From Acetobacter aceti NBRC 14818 (GTDB lineage Bacteria; Pseudomonadota; Alphaproteobacteria; Acetobacterales; Acetobacteraceae), in the NCBI RefSeq assembly GCF_000193495.2, contig NZ_AP023410.1, positions 1,612,001 to 1,676,000 of the forward strand: a stretch of DNA of 64,000 nt, given 5' to 3'. Below the pieces are notes generated by a model. It was not told the DNA's origin, ran no database searches, and saw nothing but the letters and a program-made list of their open reading frames with translations. Below, piece by piece: positions 54,416 to 64,000 of the stretch. Numbering within the stretch: position 1 is the first letter of the stretch; every line of letters starts with the position of its first letter. The position numbers were made by a program, and so were the translations under genes.

Positions 54416-55945
54416 GTGACCGAACAGATTTCACAGGACAGCATCAACCGGGCCTTATGGAGCGCTTGCGACACCTTCCGCGGCACCGTCAGCCCCGACA
54501 CCTACCGCGATTACCTGCTGACCATGCTGTTCCTGAAATACATCTCCGACGTGTGGCAGGACCATTATGACACCTATCGGAAAGACTACGGCGACAACCC
54601 CGAACTGATCGAAGCCATGCTACGGCAGGAGCGCTTCGTCCTGCCCAAAGGCACAGACTTCTATACGCTCTACAAGGAGCGCAACACGCCCGGAAACGGC
54701 GAACGCATCGACAAGGCCCTGCACGCCATCGAGGAAGCCAACGGCACCAAGCTGAAGGACGCAGGCAAGAGCGTCTTCCAGGACATCAGCTTCAACTCCG
54801 ACAAACTGGGCGACGAAAAGCAGAAGAACACCATTCTCCGGCACCTGCTGGAAGACTTCCACAAACCCGCCCTCAACCTTCGCCCCTCCCGCGTCGGCAA
54901 CAAGGACGTGATCGGCAACAGCTACGAATTCCTGATCAAGAACTTCGCCGCCAGCGGAGGACAGAAAGCCGGAGAGTTCTATACCCCGCCGGAAGTCAGC
55001 GAACTGCTGGCCCGCCTGCTCAACCCGCAACCCGGCGAGACCATCTGCGACCCAGCCTGCGGTTCGGCGTCCCTGCTTATGAAATGTGGTCGCCAGATCA
55101 CCCAGCATCACAAGGGCAGCAAGGATTACGCGCTGTACGGACAGGAAGCCATCGGCTCCACATGGTCCTTCGCCAAGATGAACATGTTCCTGCACGGCGA
55201 GGACAATCATCGCATCGAATGGGGCGACACCATCCGCAACCCCAAGCTGCTGGACAGCAAGGGTCACCTGATGCGGTTTGACGTGGTGACGGCTAACCCA
55301 CCCTTCAGCCTCGATAAATGGGGGCATGACGAAGCCGAACACGACCCGCATCACCGTTTCGCCCGCGGTGTGCCGCCCAAGACCAAAGGGGATTACGCCT
55401 TTATCCTGCACATGCTTGCCTCCGTGAAAGAGCGCACCGGCCGTATGGGCGTGGTGGTGCCGCACGGCGTGCTGTTCCGTGGCAGTTCGGAAGGCAAGAT
55501 CCGCCAGAAGCTGATTGAAGAAAACCTGCTGGACGCCGTGATCGGCCTGCCGGAAAAACTGTTCTTCGGCACGGGGATTCCAGCCGCCATCCTGATCTTC
55601 CGCAAGGATCGCAAGACCAAGGACGTGCTGTTCATTGACGCCAGCCGCGACTTCCGGGCGGGCAAGAACCAGAATGTCCTGACCGAAGAAAACATTACCA
55701 AGATTGTGGAGACCTACCGCGCTCGCAAGGACGTGGACAAATACGCCCATCTCGCCACGCCGGAAGAGATCAAAGAGAACGACTACAATCTGAACATTCC
55801 ACGTTATGTCGATACGTTTGAGGAAGAGGAGGAAATAGATCTTGTCGCTGTGCGAAAAGAACGGGTGAAGATCAGGGCGGAACTGGACAGGCTGGAAACG
55901 CAGATGGATGCTTATCTGAAGGAGCTTGGTTATGCTTCTCGATGA
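54416..55945 (+). CDS. hsdM: type I restriction-modification system, methyltransferase subunit
   Basis: A 509-residue enzyme starting with GTG at 54416 with AGGAG seven bases upstream; an upstream ATG at 54386 overlaps the pseudogene. It has the HsdM N-terminal helical domain, then the SAM motif DPACGSASLL (near residue 212) and the catalytic NPPF (from residue 294). It transfers a methyl group to adenine in the HsdS-defined site. Its end overlaps hsdS by 14 bases. Confidence 0.95.
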   Translation: MTEQISQDSINRALWSACDTFRGTVSPDTYRDYLLTMLFLKYISDVWQDHYDTYRKDYGDNPELIEAMLRQERFVLPKGTDFYTLYKERNTPGNGERIDKALHAIEEANGTKLKDAGKSVFQDISFNSDKLGDEKQKNTILRHLLEDFHKPALNLRPSRVGNKDVIGNSYEFLIKNFAASGGQKAGEFYTPPEVSELLARLLNPQPGETICDPACGSASLLMKCGRQITQHHKGSKDYALYGQEAIGSTWSFAKMNMFLHGEDNHRIEWGDTIRNPKLLDSKGHLMRFDVVTANPPFSLDKWGHDEAEHDPHHRFARGVPPKTKGDYAFILHMLASVKERTGRMGVVVPHGVLFRGSSEGKIRQKLIEENLLDAVIGLPEKLFFGTGIPAAILIFRKDRKTKDVLFIDASRDFRAGKNQNVLTEENITKIVETYRARKDVDKYAHLATPEEIKENDYNLNIPRYVDTFEEEEEIDLVAVRKERVKIRAELDRLETQMDAYLKELGYASR

Positions 55946-57185
55946 TACCGACTACCCAGAAGACTGGCCCATCATGCATTTAGATAGAATAGCACAAAGA
56001 GGAAGTGGACACACGCCCAGTAAGTCACATCCAGAATATTGGAACGGAAATATCAAATGGGTGTCGTTGGCTGATTCTTATCGTCTCGATGCTGGATATA
56101 TTTTTGATACAGACAAAAAAATTTCTCTAGAAGGCATAAAAAATTCTTCTGCTGTTGTTCATCCTGCTGAAACAGTAATTCTTTCTCGAGATGCTGGAGT
56201 AGGTAAAAGCGGCATCACCAAAGAAGCCATGGCTGTAAGCCAACATTTTATAGCTTGGAATTGCAATCAGACTGACAAAATATTACCATGGTTTCTATAT
56301 TATACTCTACAATTTCATCAGAAAGAATTAGAACGTCAAGCTGTAGGATCAACAATCAAAACCATTGGCCTACCTTTTTTTAAAAATCTAGAAATTGCAC
56401 TCCCCCCCCTCCCCGAACAGAAGAAGATCGCGGCGATCCTCTCGACGTGGGATCGTGCGATTGAGGGAACGGAGAAGCTTCTAGCCAACAGCCAGCAGCA
56501 GAAAAAAGCACTCATGCAGCAGCTCCTCACAGGCAAAAAACGCCTACCGGGGTTCATGGGAGAGTGGAAGATACATCGGCTTTCTGATTTTTTCGTTCGT
56601 CTTATGCAACGGAATATATCTGGCAATACAAATGTTGTAACAATTTCCGCCCAAGACGGATTAGTAAAACAGGAAGAGTATTTCAAAAAAATAGTCGCCT
56701 CAGATACTCTCGATGGATATTTTCTCTTAGAAAATGGAGATTTCGCTTACAACAAAAGCTATTCTATTGGTTACCCTATGGGAGCAATAAAACGACTCAA
56801 CCGTTACGACGAAGGTGTCGTAACCCCTCTATATATCTGCTTCCGCTTAAAACCCCATTATATTACTAATGGAGATTTCTTCGAGTTTTATTTTGATTCC
56901 GGTCTGATGAATTATAAACTGACACAGATAGCGCATGAAGGAGGTCGCGCACATGGGCTTCTCAATGTAAAACCAGCTGACTTTATGGACCTACAGATTA
57001 TCGTTCCATCAGTAGATGAACAGAAAGCCATCGCCGCCGTCCTCACCACAGCTGACAAAGAAATCGCCACCATTAAATCCGACCTCTCCCGCCTGCGTGA
57101 CGAGAAAAAGGCCCTGATGCAGCAACTTCTCACCGGCAAGCGTCGAGTGAAGGTTGATCAAGAAATTTCAGACACAGGATTGTAA
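55932..57185 (+). CDS. hsdS: type I restriction-modification system, specificity subunit
   Basis: A 417-residue subunit with AAGGAG eight bases before ATG. It has two target-recognition domains (about residues 10-155 and 215-360), each followed by a conserved helix: PEQKKIAAILSTWDRAIEG with KKALMQQLLTGKKR, and DEQKAIAAVLTTADKEI with KKALMQQLLTGKRR. The recognition domains are AT-richer than the rest, as expected for swapped modules. A run of eight C (56402-56409) marks the join between the first recognition domain and the central helix. The recognised sequence is unknown. Confidence 0.9.
   Translation: MLLDDTDYPEDWPIMHLDRIAQRGSGHTPSKSHPEYWNGNIKWVSLADSYRLDAGYIFDTDKKISLEGIKNSSAVVHPAETVILSRDAGVGKSGITKEAMAVSQHFIAWNCNQTDKILPWFLYYTLQFHQKELERQAVGSTIKTIGLPFFKNLEIALPPLPEQKKIAAILSTWDRAIEGTEKLLANSQQQKKALMQQLLTGKKRLPGFMGEWKIHRLSDFFVRLMQRNISGNTNVVTISAQDGLVKQEEYFKKIVASDTLDGYFLLENGDFAYNKSYSIGYPMGAIKRLNRYDEGVVTPLYICFRLKPHYITNGDFFEFYFDSGLMNYKLTQIAHEGGRAHGLLNVKPADFMDLQIIVPSVDEQKAIAAVLTTADKEIATIKSDLSRLRDEKKALMQQLLTGKRRVKVDQEISDTGL
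56402..56409. repeat. C8 homopolymer within hsdS
   Basis: Eight consecutive C within codons for Leu-Pro-Pro-Leu-Pro. Slippage would shift the frame after the first recognition domain. In the present length the frame is open. Confidence 0.9.
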
Positions 57186-57189
57186 AATC

Positions 57190-60100
57190 ATGGCGTCCAG
57201 CCCAAAATTTCAGGAAGAATACAGCGCCAAACTCCCCGCTCTGGCGCTGCTTGGCACGCTGGGCTGGCGGTTTCTGCCACCGTCCGAGGCGCTGTCCTTG
57301 CGAGGCGGCAAGAAGAGCGCCGTCGTGCTGGACACACTCCTGCGGGCGGAATTGAAAAAGCGCCGTTTCAGCTTTGAAGGATCTGAACACGTCCTGTCCG
57401 ACAAAGGCATCGACACACTGGTGGCGCGTGTCACGCATCCGGATTTTGTCTCCGGTCTGCGGGACGCTAACGAGAAGATGACGACGCATCTGCTGTTCGG
57501 CATCGCCACCACCGAGTTTATCGACGGGCGCAAGGCCAATCCGACAATCGCCCTCATCGACTGGCAGAACCCGCAGAACAACAGTTTTACGTTTACGGAA
57601 GAATTCAGTGTCCTACGCACGGATCTGACGCAGACGCGCCGTCCGGATATCGTGTGTTTCGTCAACGGAATTCCGCTGGCGGTAATCGAGGCCAAGCGCC
57701 CGGATGGACAGTCGGGAAAAGGCCCGACGGTGGAGGCCGGAATTTCCCAGACCCTTCGTAACCAGCGTAAGGACGAAATTCCGCAGCTTTTCGCCTACAG
57801 CCAGCTTCTGCTGTCCATCAACGGCCATGAGGGCCGTTATGGCACCTGCTGCACACCGAAAAAATTCTGGGCCGCGTGGAAGGAGGAAGACATTCCCGAA
57901 GAGCGGATGCGCGATCTCAAAAATACGCCGCTCTCCAAAGCGCAGAAAGACCTCCTGTTTGCCGAACGCAAGGCGGAGGCCCGGGTATGGTTTGAGGACT
58001 GGGCGTCTCGTCCGCTGCATCTCACGGATCAGGACCGTCTACTGATCGGCCTGCTCTCGCCAGAACGGCTGCTGGACATGGCGCGGTTCTTCACGCTGTT
58101 TGACAGAAAGAATGGCAAGATCGTTGCGCGGTATCAGCAGGTATTCAGCATCAAGCGGCTACTGGAACGCATCAAGTCCCGCCGCAGCGATGGCGGGCGC
58201 GAGGGCGGTGTAGTGTGGCACACCACGGGATCGGGCAAGTCCTTTACCATGGTGTTCCTCAGCCGGGCGCTGGTTCTGGATGATGAGCTGAAGCAGTGCC
58301 GTATTCTTGTTGTGACAGACCGCAAGGATCTGGAACGTCAGTTGAGCGCGACCTTCGCCACCGGCGGCGAACTGGCGGACAAGAAGGACAAGGAGGAGGC
58401 GCTGGCCACGTCGGGTCGCCGTCTGGCGCAGCAGATCGGGCATGGACAGGAGCGGATCATCTTTTCGCTCATCAACAAGTTTCACACTGCCACGACCTAT
58501 CCGGAATGTCACAACGACAGTGCGGACATCATCGTGCTGGTGGATGAGGGGCATCGCAGTCAGGGCGGAGAGAACCATGCCCGCATGAAACACGCGCTGC
58601 CCAATGCGGCCTTCATCGCCTTCACTGGCACGCCGCTGCTGAAAGACAGCGAGACGACGGGCCGGTTCGGGAAGATCATTCATTCCTACACCATGCAGCA
58701 GGCGGTGGCGGACGGCACGGTGACGCCGCTTCTGTATGAGGAGCGGAAACCGGATCTGGATGTGAATGACCGCGCCATTGACGCCTGGTTCGATCGCATC
58801 ACGCAGGGACTGACAGAAGACCAGATCACGGATCTCAAGAAACGCTTCGCCCGCGCCAATCAGGTTTACAAGGCGGATGACCGTATCCGGCTGATCGCCA
58901 TGGATCTAGCGACGCATTTCGACAACAACATCGACAAGGACCTCAAGGGGATGCTGGCCTGTGACAGCAAGCTCTCCGCCATCCGCTACAAGCAGTATCT
59001 GGATGAGGTGGGTCTGTTCGAGAGCGCCATTGTCATGAGTCCGCCCGACACCCGGGAAGGACATGAGGAAGTCGATGAACGCAGGCAGCCGGAGATTCAG
59101 GAGTGGTGGAAAAAGAATGTCGGCAGTCAGAGCGAGGAAGACTACACGCGGAACGTGATCGAGCGGTTCGGGAATGACCCGGATCTCAAGCTGATCATTG
59201 TGGTGGACAAGCTGCTGACCGGGTTTGATGAACCGAAGAACGCGGTTCTGTATATCGACAAGCCGCTGAAGCAGCACAATCTGTTGCAGGCGATTGCCCG
59301 TGTGAACCGGCTGCATGACCAGAAGAAACACGGTCTGCTGATCGACTATCGCGGGATTCTGGCGGAGCTGGACACCACTCTGGAGCGCTATGACCTGTTG
59401 GCCGCCGAGAATGTCGGCGGATATGACCCGAAGGATATTGCCGGTCTGTATAGCCAGATGAGCACGGAGTATCGGGAACTCCCAGCCCTGCACACTGCGC
59501 TCTGGGCGATCTTTGACGGTGTGAAGAACAGGAGTGACATCCAGCAGCTTCGCTCTGTGCTCATACCGCGCATGGTGGAGGAACACGGCCAGATGGTGGA
59601 CGTGAACCTCAAGCGGCGGGACGATTTCTATGAGGCGCTGACAAAGTTTGCCGCGTGCCTGAAGGTGGCGCTGCAATCGGTTGCGTTCTTTGAGGACAGC
59701 AGTTTCACGGAGAAGGACCGCGCTACCTACAAGGAGACTCTGAAACAGCTGACCAACCTGCGTCGGATGGTGATGCAGGACACGGGCGAAACCGTGGACT
59801 TCGACCAGTATGCCGAGCAGGTAAAGAAGCTGCTGGATCGACATGTGGCGGGTGTGCAGGTCCATGAGTCAGAGGGACTATATGCTGTCGGCAGCATGGG
59901 GCAGCCGCAGGAAGGTGGTCCGGAGAACTGGTCAGAAGAGAAGACCCGCAACGAGACGGACCTGATCCGCACGCGTGTGACAAAGATGATCGATCACGAG
60001 ATGCAGGACGATCCTTATGCGAAGGAGGCATTCTCGGCGCTGCTGCGTAAGGTGATTGAGCAGGCGGAAAGTCTGTTTGATCATCCCCTCAAGCAGTTTC

Positions 60101-60483
60101 TGCTGTTTCAGGAGTTTGAGGAACAGGTTGCCGAGCGAAGGCTGGATGGCATTCCCGCCGTATTTGAAGGACATCGCCACGCGCAGGCCTATTATGGCGT
60201 GTTTCTGAAAACGCTTGCCGCCATCTTCAACCACAAGCAGACAGAGGAAGAGGTGCAGCGCTGGATTGATCTGGCGTTTGAAATCGACCGGATTGTCGAC
60301 AAGGCAGTGCGGGAAAATTCGCTCAGTCGTCCGGATATGGAGAAAACGGCTCGCAAGGAACTGCTGCCGTTGCTGTTCAGTGTGGGCCAGAAGGTCGGCT
60401 TTGGCGTGGACAAGGCGCAGGAGCTTATTGAGCAGATCATTCAGATCATGCGGGCCGGTCCTGCCGACACACTGCACGGCTGA
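57190..60483 (+). CDS. hsdR: type I restriction-modification system, endonuclease subunit
   Basis: A 1,097-residue enzyme starting MASSPKFQEEYS. The PD-(D/E)XK nuclease site is seen: RRPDIVCFVNG (Asp near 152) and VIEAKRP (Glu-Ala-Lys near 165). The helicase motor has Walker A TTGSGKS (near 345), the DEAD-type box VLVDEGHRSQ (near 451) and later VDKLLTGFDEP. It translocates DNA and cuts unmodified DNA. It follows hsdS by four bases. Complete and apparently functional. Confidence 0.95.
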   Translation: MASSPKFQEEYSAKLPALALLGTLGWRFLPPSEALSLRGGKKSAVVLDTLLRAELKKRRFSFEGSEHVLSDKGIDTLVARVTHPDFVSGLRDANEKMTTHLLFGIATTEFIDGRKANPTIALIDWQNPQNNSFTFTEEFSVLRTDLTQTRRPDIVCFVNGIPLAVIEAKRPDGQSGKGPTVEAGISQTLRNQRKDEIPQLFAYSQLLLSINGHEGRYGTCCTPKKFWAAWKEEDIPEERMRDLKNTPLSKAQKDLLFAERKAEARVWFEDWASRPLHLTDQDRLLIGLLSPERLLDMARFFTLFDRKNGKIVARYQQVFSIKRLLERIKSRRSDGGREGGVVWHTTGSGKSFTMVFLSRALVLDDELKQCRILVVTDRKDLERQLSATFATGGELADKKDKEEALATSGRRLAQQIGHGQERIIFSLINKFHTATTYPECHNDSADIIVLVDEGHRSQGGENHARMKHALPNAAFIAFTGTPLLKDSETTGRFGKIIHSYTMQQAVADGTVTPLLYEERKPDLDVNDRAIDAWFDRITQGLTEDQITDLKKRFARANQVYKADDRIRLIAMDLATHFDNNIDKDLKGMLACDSKLSAIRYKQYLDEVGLFESAIVMSPPDTREGHEEVDERRQPEIQEWWKKNVGSQSEEDYTRNVIERFGNDPDLKLIIVVDKLLTGFDEPKNAVLYIDKPLKQHNLLQAIARVNRLHDQKKHGLLIDYRGILAELDTTLERYDLLAAENVGGYDPKDIAGLYSQMSTEYRELPALHTALWAIFDGVKNRSDIQQLRSVLIPRMVEEHGQMVDVNLKRRDDFYEALTKFAACLKVALQSVAFFEDSSFTEKDRATYKETLKQLTNLRRMVMQDTGETVDFDQYAEQVKKLLDRHVAGVQVHESEGLYAVGSMGQPQEGGPENWSEEKTRNETDLIRTRVTKMIDHEMQDDPYAKEAFSALLRKVIEQAESLFDHPLKQFLLFQEFEEQVAERRLDGIPAVFEGHRHAQAYYGVFLKTLAAIFNHKQTEEEVQRWIDLAFEIDRIVDKAVRENSLSRPDMEKTARKELLPLLFSVGQKVGFGVDKAQELIEQIIQIMRAGPADTLHG

Positions 60484-60485
60484 GC

Positions 60486-61226
60486 ATGCCAACCGGAAAG
60501 ACACGGGTTCTAACCTATGGCGGGGAGCAGATCCGGGTGACGCTTCTGCTCCGTTCCCGCCCCGGAACGGTGCTGCGGATCAAGGTACATCCGGACCTGA
60601 CGGTGCAGGCGGTTGTCCCTGACGGCACGTCAGATGCGGATCTGGAGCGGGCGTTGCAGCGGAAGACACGCTGGATCTGGCAGAAGCTGCGCGATTTCCG
60701 GGCAGTTCAGGAGCATGCCACACCACGTGAGTATGTCAGCGGGGAGAGTCATTTCTATCTGGGGCGGCGCCATCTCCTGAAGGTTCATCATCGGCCTGAT
60801 GCACCCGAGACTGTGCGGATGATGCGGGGACGGCTGGAAGTTTCCGTGCAGGAGCGTCATGCCTTACGGATTCAGAAGCTGCTGGAACTCTGGTATTTCG
60901 CACGGGCGCAGGATGTTTTCCGCAGTCGACTGGACGCGCTGCTGCCGTCCGCCTTGTGGGTGGCTGAACCCCCGGCCCTGAAGCTTCAGGTGATGCGGAC
61001 CCAGTGGGGCAACTGTTCACCGGGAGGCGTCGTCACTCTGAACCCGCATCTGGTGAAAGCGCCACGTGACTGCATCGATTACGTCATTCTGCATGAGCTG
61101 TGCCACCTGAAGGAGCACAATCACGGTGCGGCGTTCTGGCAACTGCTCGGGCGTGTCATGCCTGACTGGGAACGGCACAAGGCCCGGCTGGACGGGATGG
61201 CGGAGCTGGTGTTGCAGGGGGCGTGA
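60486..61226 (+). CDS. YgjP-type zinc metallopeptidase-like protein
   Basis: A 246-residue protein starting MPTGKTRVLTYGG. The metallopeptidase motif HELCHLKEHNHGAAFW is present near residue 205 (HExxH-like with the third His). The MRTQWGNCSPGGVVTLNPHLV segment before it is typical of YgjP/DUF45 proteins. Such genes are common beside type I restriction genes, but their role there is not settled. It starts two bases after the hsdR stop and is probably in the same operon. Confidence 0.9.
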   Translation: MPTGKTRVLTYGGEQIRVTLLLRSRPGTVLRIKVHPDLTVQAVVPDGTSDADLERALQRKTRWIWQKLRDFRAVQEHATPREYVSGESHFYLGRRHLLKVHHRPDAPETVRMMRGRLEVSVQERHALRIQKLLELWYFARAQDVFRSRLDALLPSALWVAEPPALKLQVMRTQWGNCSPGGVVTLNPHLVKAPRDCIDYVILHELCHLKEHNHGAAFWQLLGRVMPDWERHKARLDGMAELVLQGA

Positions 61227-61729
61227 GGTGTGTCGGTTTGCGCTGTCAGGATTTCAATACACCAAAACACTACTTAAGTTTCTTATTTATAAATAAAAAT
61301 TATTATCTATTAAAATTATCTGTAAAAGTAACAGATAAATACATCAGAAATTTTACCACCACATCTCCAGAACATCGTTTTAATTCTGCCAGCCAATATC
61401 ACTAAAAACCGGCGCTAACCGCTATAGCCTCACACGGGATATCGGATGTTTCGGACTACCATCTTCTCCCCACATTCAAGGCAACAACACTCAGGAAAAA
61501 GGGAGGTCATGGATGATGCTGATTTGATCAGGATATTTACAAAGGGAATTTACATCCTGATGACGAGATCATCAGAGATGATTCGAACCTGTATTATTCT
61601 GGCAACACTACTTAACAATCGACCGTCAACAGCCTGACTCACTATCTCTGTATATAGACAATACGGGCTCAGGAAGGGAATAAGGGGACGACCGTATTCC
61701 TCTGTTCATATTCCGGACGCACCTGCCCC
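61227..61729. other. AT-rich intergenic stretch with small palindromes
   Basis: About 500 bases. Two small inverted repeats are present in the AT-rich left part: ttatttataaataa near 61283, and ttatctgt with acagataa near 61316-61338. No supported gene. The right end should hold the promoter of the siderophore receptor; no Fur-type site could be assigned. Confidence 0.5.
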
Positions 61730-64000
61730 ATGTCCTGCCGACTCCCTACTGCTTTCATTGCCGGAACGTTTGCATCTGCTTTGCTGACAACGTCTGCGCT
61801 GGCCTCCCCGTCTGTTTCATCACAGACGAGCCAGACTGACGCACAGCCAGCAGCCAAAACAGCCACATCTCAGCCTGTCTCCGGCAAACCGGTGGCGATC
61901 AGAGCAGCGGATAACAGGACAAAGACCGGAACAACGCGCGCCAGAGCCACTCCCATCGCCGGCATTCTGGACGGCTCCAACGGCGAAACGGTCACCGTTC
62001 ACGGCCATCACGCCGCCGACGGCACCGGCGCAAAATACATGAACAAGACTGTCTATCTTGGACCGTTAGGCAATCGGGACACGCTGGACACGCCTTACTC
62101 CGTCATGGGCGTTCCTCATGATGTCATCGTCAACCAGCAGATCCGTAACCTCAACGATCTGGCGCAGTATCTGCCGTCCGTGCAGCTGGAAGTTCGCGGC
62201 GATCCCAACACGTCCCGCCCCCAGTCACGCGGTTTCGAGGCAGATGTGGTTTCCAACTCTCGTCTGGATGGCTTGAACGTGGTCTCCACCACGCCTTATC
62301 CGGCCGAGTGGGTGGACAATCTACAGGTCCTGAACGGTCTGGCGGGCGCGATGTACGGCCCCCAGAATCCGGCTGGTGTCTTTGAATATACCCTGAAGCG
62401 CCCGACTGACCGGCGCACCGAACGGCTTTCCGTCGGCGTGGATTCCGTCGGCACACCGACCGTAAACGGCGATATCTCCGGTCGCCTGGGTCATAATGGC
62501 TGGTTCGGCTATCGGCTGAACATGCTGCATGCCGACGGCACGGCCTACACGCAGGGCAGTTCGATCCGTCGTGAAATGGTCAGCGGCGATTTTGACTTCC
62601 ATCTTGACGACAAGACGGTCATTGAAGTCGACGCCAGCCACTATACTTACGATCAGCGCGGAACAGCGCCCGGTTTCGGTATTCTGGCGACCGGTGTTGG
62701 CGGCGACAAGCTGCCCGAAGCCCCTGATCTAGGCAAACGCCTTGCTCCCCAATGGAGCGGTTACAACATGGAAACCAACACATTCCTTGCCAAGATCAAG
62801 CACCAGATCAACGAGAACTGGAGCTTCACTCTCGGCGGCCTGTATCAGGATGCTGCACGTCAGGCCTTCGGTGTAGCCGATACGCTGTGCGACGGCAGCA
62901 AGACCTGCGGTGGGAAGACAGGCAGTGACGGCTGGTACAGCTCGAAGGCGACAGCCACGACCACCGCTGATGATTTCCGTGTCGGCAGTAACATGGCCTA
63001 TTTCAACGGTCGCGTTTACACCGGCCCGATCCGGCATGATCTGGTCATCGGCACCAACGGCTACATGATGGGCAATTACAACCCTGTCGCCGCCGTGACG
63101 AGCGCACAGAATCTCGGTGTCATGAACATGTACGGCGCTTCCCCCAATGGCGGAACGCAGCCCTATTATCGCGGACGCTACAAATCCAGCAGCGTGACAA
63201 GCCAGTCCTTCATCATCGGTGACACGCTGAAGATCAACGAGCACTGGTCGATCATGGGAACACTGGCCTGGAGCTGGATCAATCAGGAAGGCGCGCTGAA
63301 CGCGGCAAGTCCACTGAGAAAAACCTTCAATACCTCGGCGGCGTTCAGTCCGACGACAAGCGTGATGTACAAGCCGACCGAGAACCAGACGATCTACTTC
63401 ACATATGGTCGATCGGTTGAAGCCGGGCCTGTCACACCGAACAGCGCCAGCTATACCAACACAAACATCGCGCTCCCGATTGCACACTCGGAAGAATACG
63501 AAGTCGGCTACAAGCTGCGTTTCCTCAAAAAGATGCAGTTCAACGTCGCCGGTTTCCGGATCACCTCGCCTTACGCGATGTATGTCGCTGCAGCGAACCC
63601 TTCACAGGGCTGTGCTGCCGAGACCAACTGCCAGACCTATCAGTATGGCGGAACACAGCGCAATTACGGTGTGGAAGCCCAGATTTCGGGTGAGGTCCTA
63701 CCCAACCTGTCCGTTCTCGCGGGCATGACCTGGCTGGACGCGGAACTGGTCCATGCGGCCTCGTCCACACTCAACAAGAAGGAAATCGTCGGAGCAGCGC
63801 CTCTTCAGGCGAGCCTCCTGCTGGATTACCGCCTGCCGGCGTCACTTGGTTCCTTTGCTTCCGGTTTCGCCTTCAATGCCGGTGTGCATTACATGGGCAA
63901 CCGTGCGGCCAACGTCACCAACACACTGCACACCGGATCCTATACCACGCTGGAACTCGGCACTCGCTATGCCTTCCATGTCGCCCGGTTTCCTTGGGTC
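61730..64000 (+). CDS. TonB-dependent siderophore receptor (partial, runs off the window)
   Basis: The frame from ATG at 61730 stays open to the end of the window, 757 codons so far. A Sec signal (cleavage near ALASPS) is followed by a low-complexity Ala/Thr linker of about 60 residues. The plug domain has DTPYSVMGVPHDVIVNQQI, YLPSVQLEVRGDPNTSRPQ and VLNGLAGAMYGPQNPAG, and the barrel follows. The motifs are those of ferric siderophore receptors such as FhuE or FpvA. The C-terminal strands are outside the window. Confidence 0.9.
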   Translation, partial: MSCRLPTAFIAGTFASALLTTSALASPSVSSQTSQTDAQPAAKTATSQPVSGKPVAIRAADNRTKTGTTRARATPIAGILDGSNGETVTVHGHHAADGTGAKYMNKTVYLGPLGNRDTLDTPYSVMGVPHDVIVNQQIRNLNDLAQYLPSVQLEVRGDPNTSRPQSRGFEADVVSNSRLDGLNVVSTTPYPAEWVDNLQVLNGLAGAMYGPQNPAGVFEYTLKRPTDRRTERLSVGVDSVGTPTVNGDISGRLGHNGWFGYRLNMLHADGTAYTQGSSIRREMVSGDFDFHLDDKTVIEVDASHYTYDQRGTAPGFGILATGVGGDKLPEAPDLGKRLAPQWSGYNMETNTFLAKIKHQINENWSFTLGGLYQDAARQAFGVADTLCDGSKTCGGKTGSDGWYSSKATATTTADDFRVGSNMAYFNGRVYTGPIRHDLVIGTNGYMMGNYNPVAAVTSAQNLGVMNMYGASPNGGTQPYYRGRYKSSSVTSQSFIIGDTLKINEHWSIMGTLAWSWINQEGALNAASPLRKTFNTSAAFSPTTSVMYKPTENQTIYFTYGRSVEAGPVTPNSASYTNTNIALPIAHSEEYEVGYKLRFLKKMQFNVAGFRITSPYAMYVAAANPSQGCAAETNCQTYQYGGTQRNYGVEAQISGEVLPNLSVLAGMTWLDAELVHAASSTLNKKEIVGAAPLQASLLLDYRLPASLGSFASGFAFNAGVHYMGNRAANVTNTLHTGSYTTLELGTRYAFHVARFPWV

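Noticed and set aside
54620-55750. A 376-codon minus-strand frame opposite hsdM
   Set aside because: It mirrors the codon structure of hsdM and has no start signals or family motifs.
58906-59865. A 319-codon minus-strand frame opposite hsdR
   Set aside because: Antisense shadow of a gene with complete helicase and nuclease motifs.

Overview
The window is chromosomal-type DNA from an alphaproteobacterium, most likely an acetic acid bacterium (Acetobacteraceae). This rests on moderately GC-rich coding DNA, IS5-like elements of a kind known from Gluconobacter, Acetobacter and Komagataeibacter, an hisB-DUF2628-hisH-hisA-hisF-hisE-HIT cluster, TonB-dependent receptors and a NodT-type efflux operon. 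The genus is an inference. No rRNA, tRNA or CRISPR array was seen.

Region by region: 1-5,500 is accessory DNA with poorly characterised genes and three strong perfect hairpins. One gene (1,261-2,034) carries residues that resemble a PD-(D/E)XK nuclease. From 5,889 to 23,704 two IS5-like copies in opposite orientation bracket a cluster of about 15 kb for organosulfur import and catabolism. One arm on the minus strand holds an ATPase, permease, Tat-exported binding protein, flavin reductase, redoxin and LysR regulator. The divergent arm holds an SsuD-like monooxygenase, 2-hydroxyacid dehydrogenase, class II aldolase, cysteine-dioxygenase-like cupin and a four-domain rhodanese protein. A TonB receptor and a second binding protein follow. 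Both ABC ATPase genes are broken: one by an extra unit in a 5-bp tandem repeat, the other by an IS5-like element. An IS110-family remnant lies next to the first IS copy.

23,705-30,100 is a patchwork: an orphan ORF, a HicAB toxin-antitoxin pair, an IS5 fragment, a photolyase, a pirin and three AT-rich genes of unknown function. 30,300-37,750 holds a secreted creatininase-like protein and a MarR-FUSC-DUF1656-HlyD-NodT aromatic-acid-type efflux operon, next to a decayed TetR gene. 37,900-46,500 holds FemAB-like, RidA, alpha/beta-hydrolase, S9 peptidase, DedA, SDR and LLM genes.

46,533-51,292 is the histidine biosynthesis cluster, with hisA fused in frame to a GNAT acetyltransferase domain and HisE carrying a lysine/alanine-rich tail. 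A GGDEF-EAL protein follows. 54,010-61,226 is a type I restriction-modification operon (hsdM, hsdS, hsdR) with a decayed S-like gene upstream, a C8 tract inside hsdS and a YgjP-type metallopeptidase gene downstream. The window ends inside a TonB-dependent siderophore receptor.

The most interesting material is the IS-bracketed organosulfur cluster with its two broken ATPases, the two simple-repeat loci that could switch genes on and off, and the GNAT-HisA fusion.
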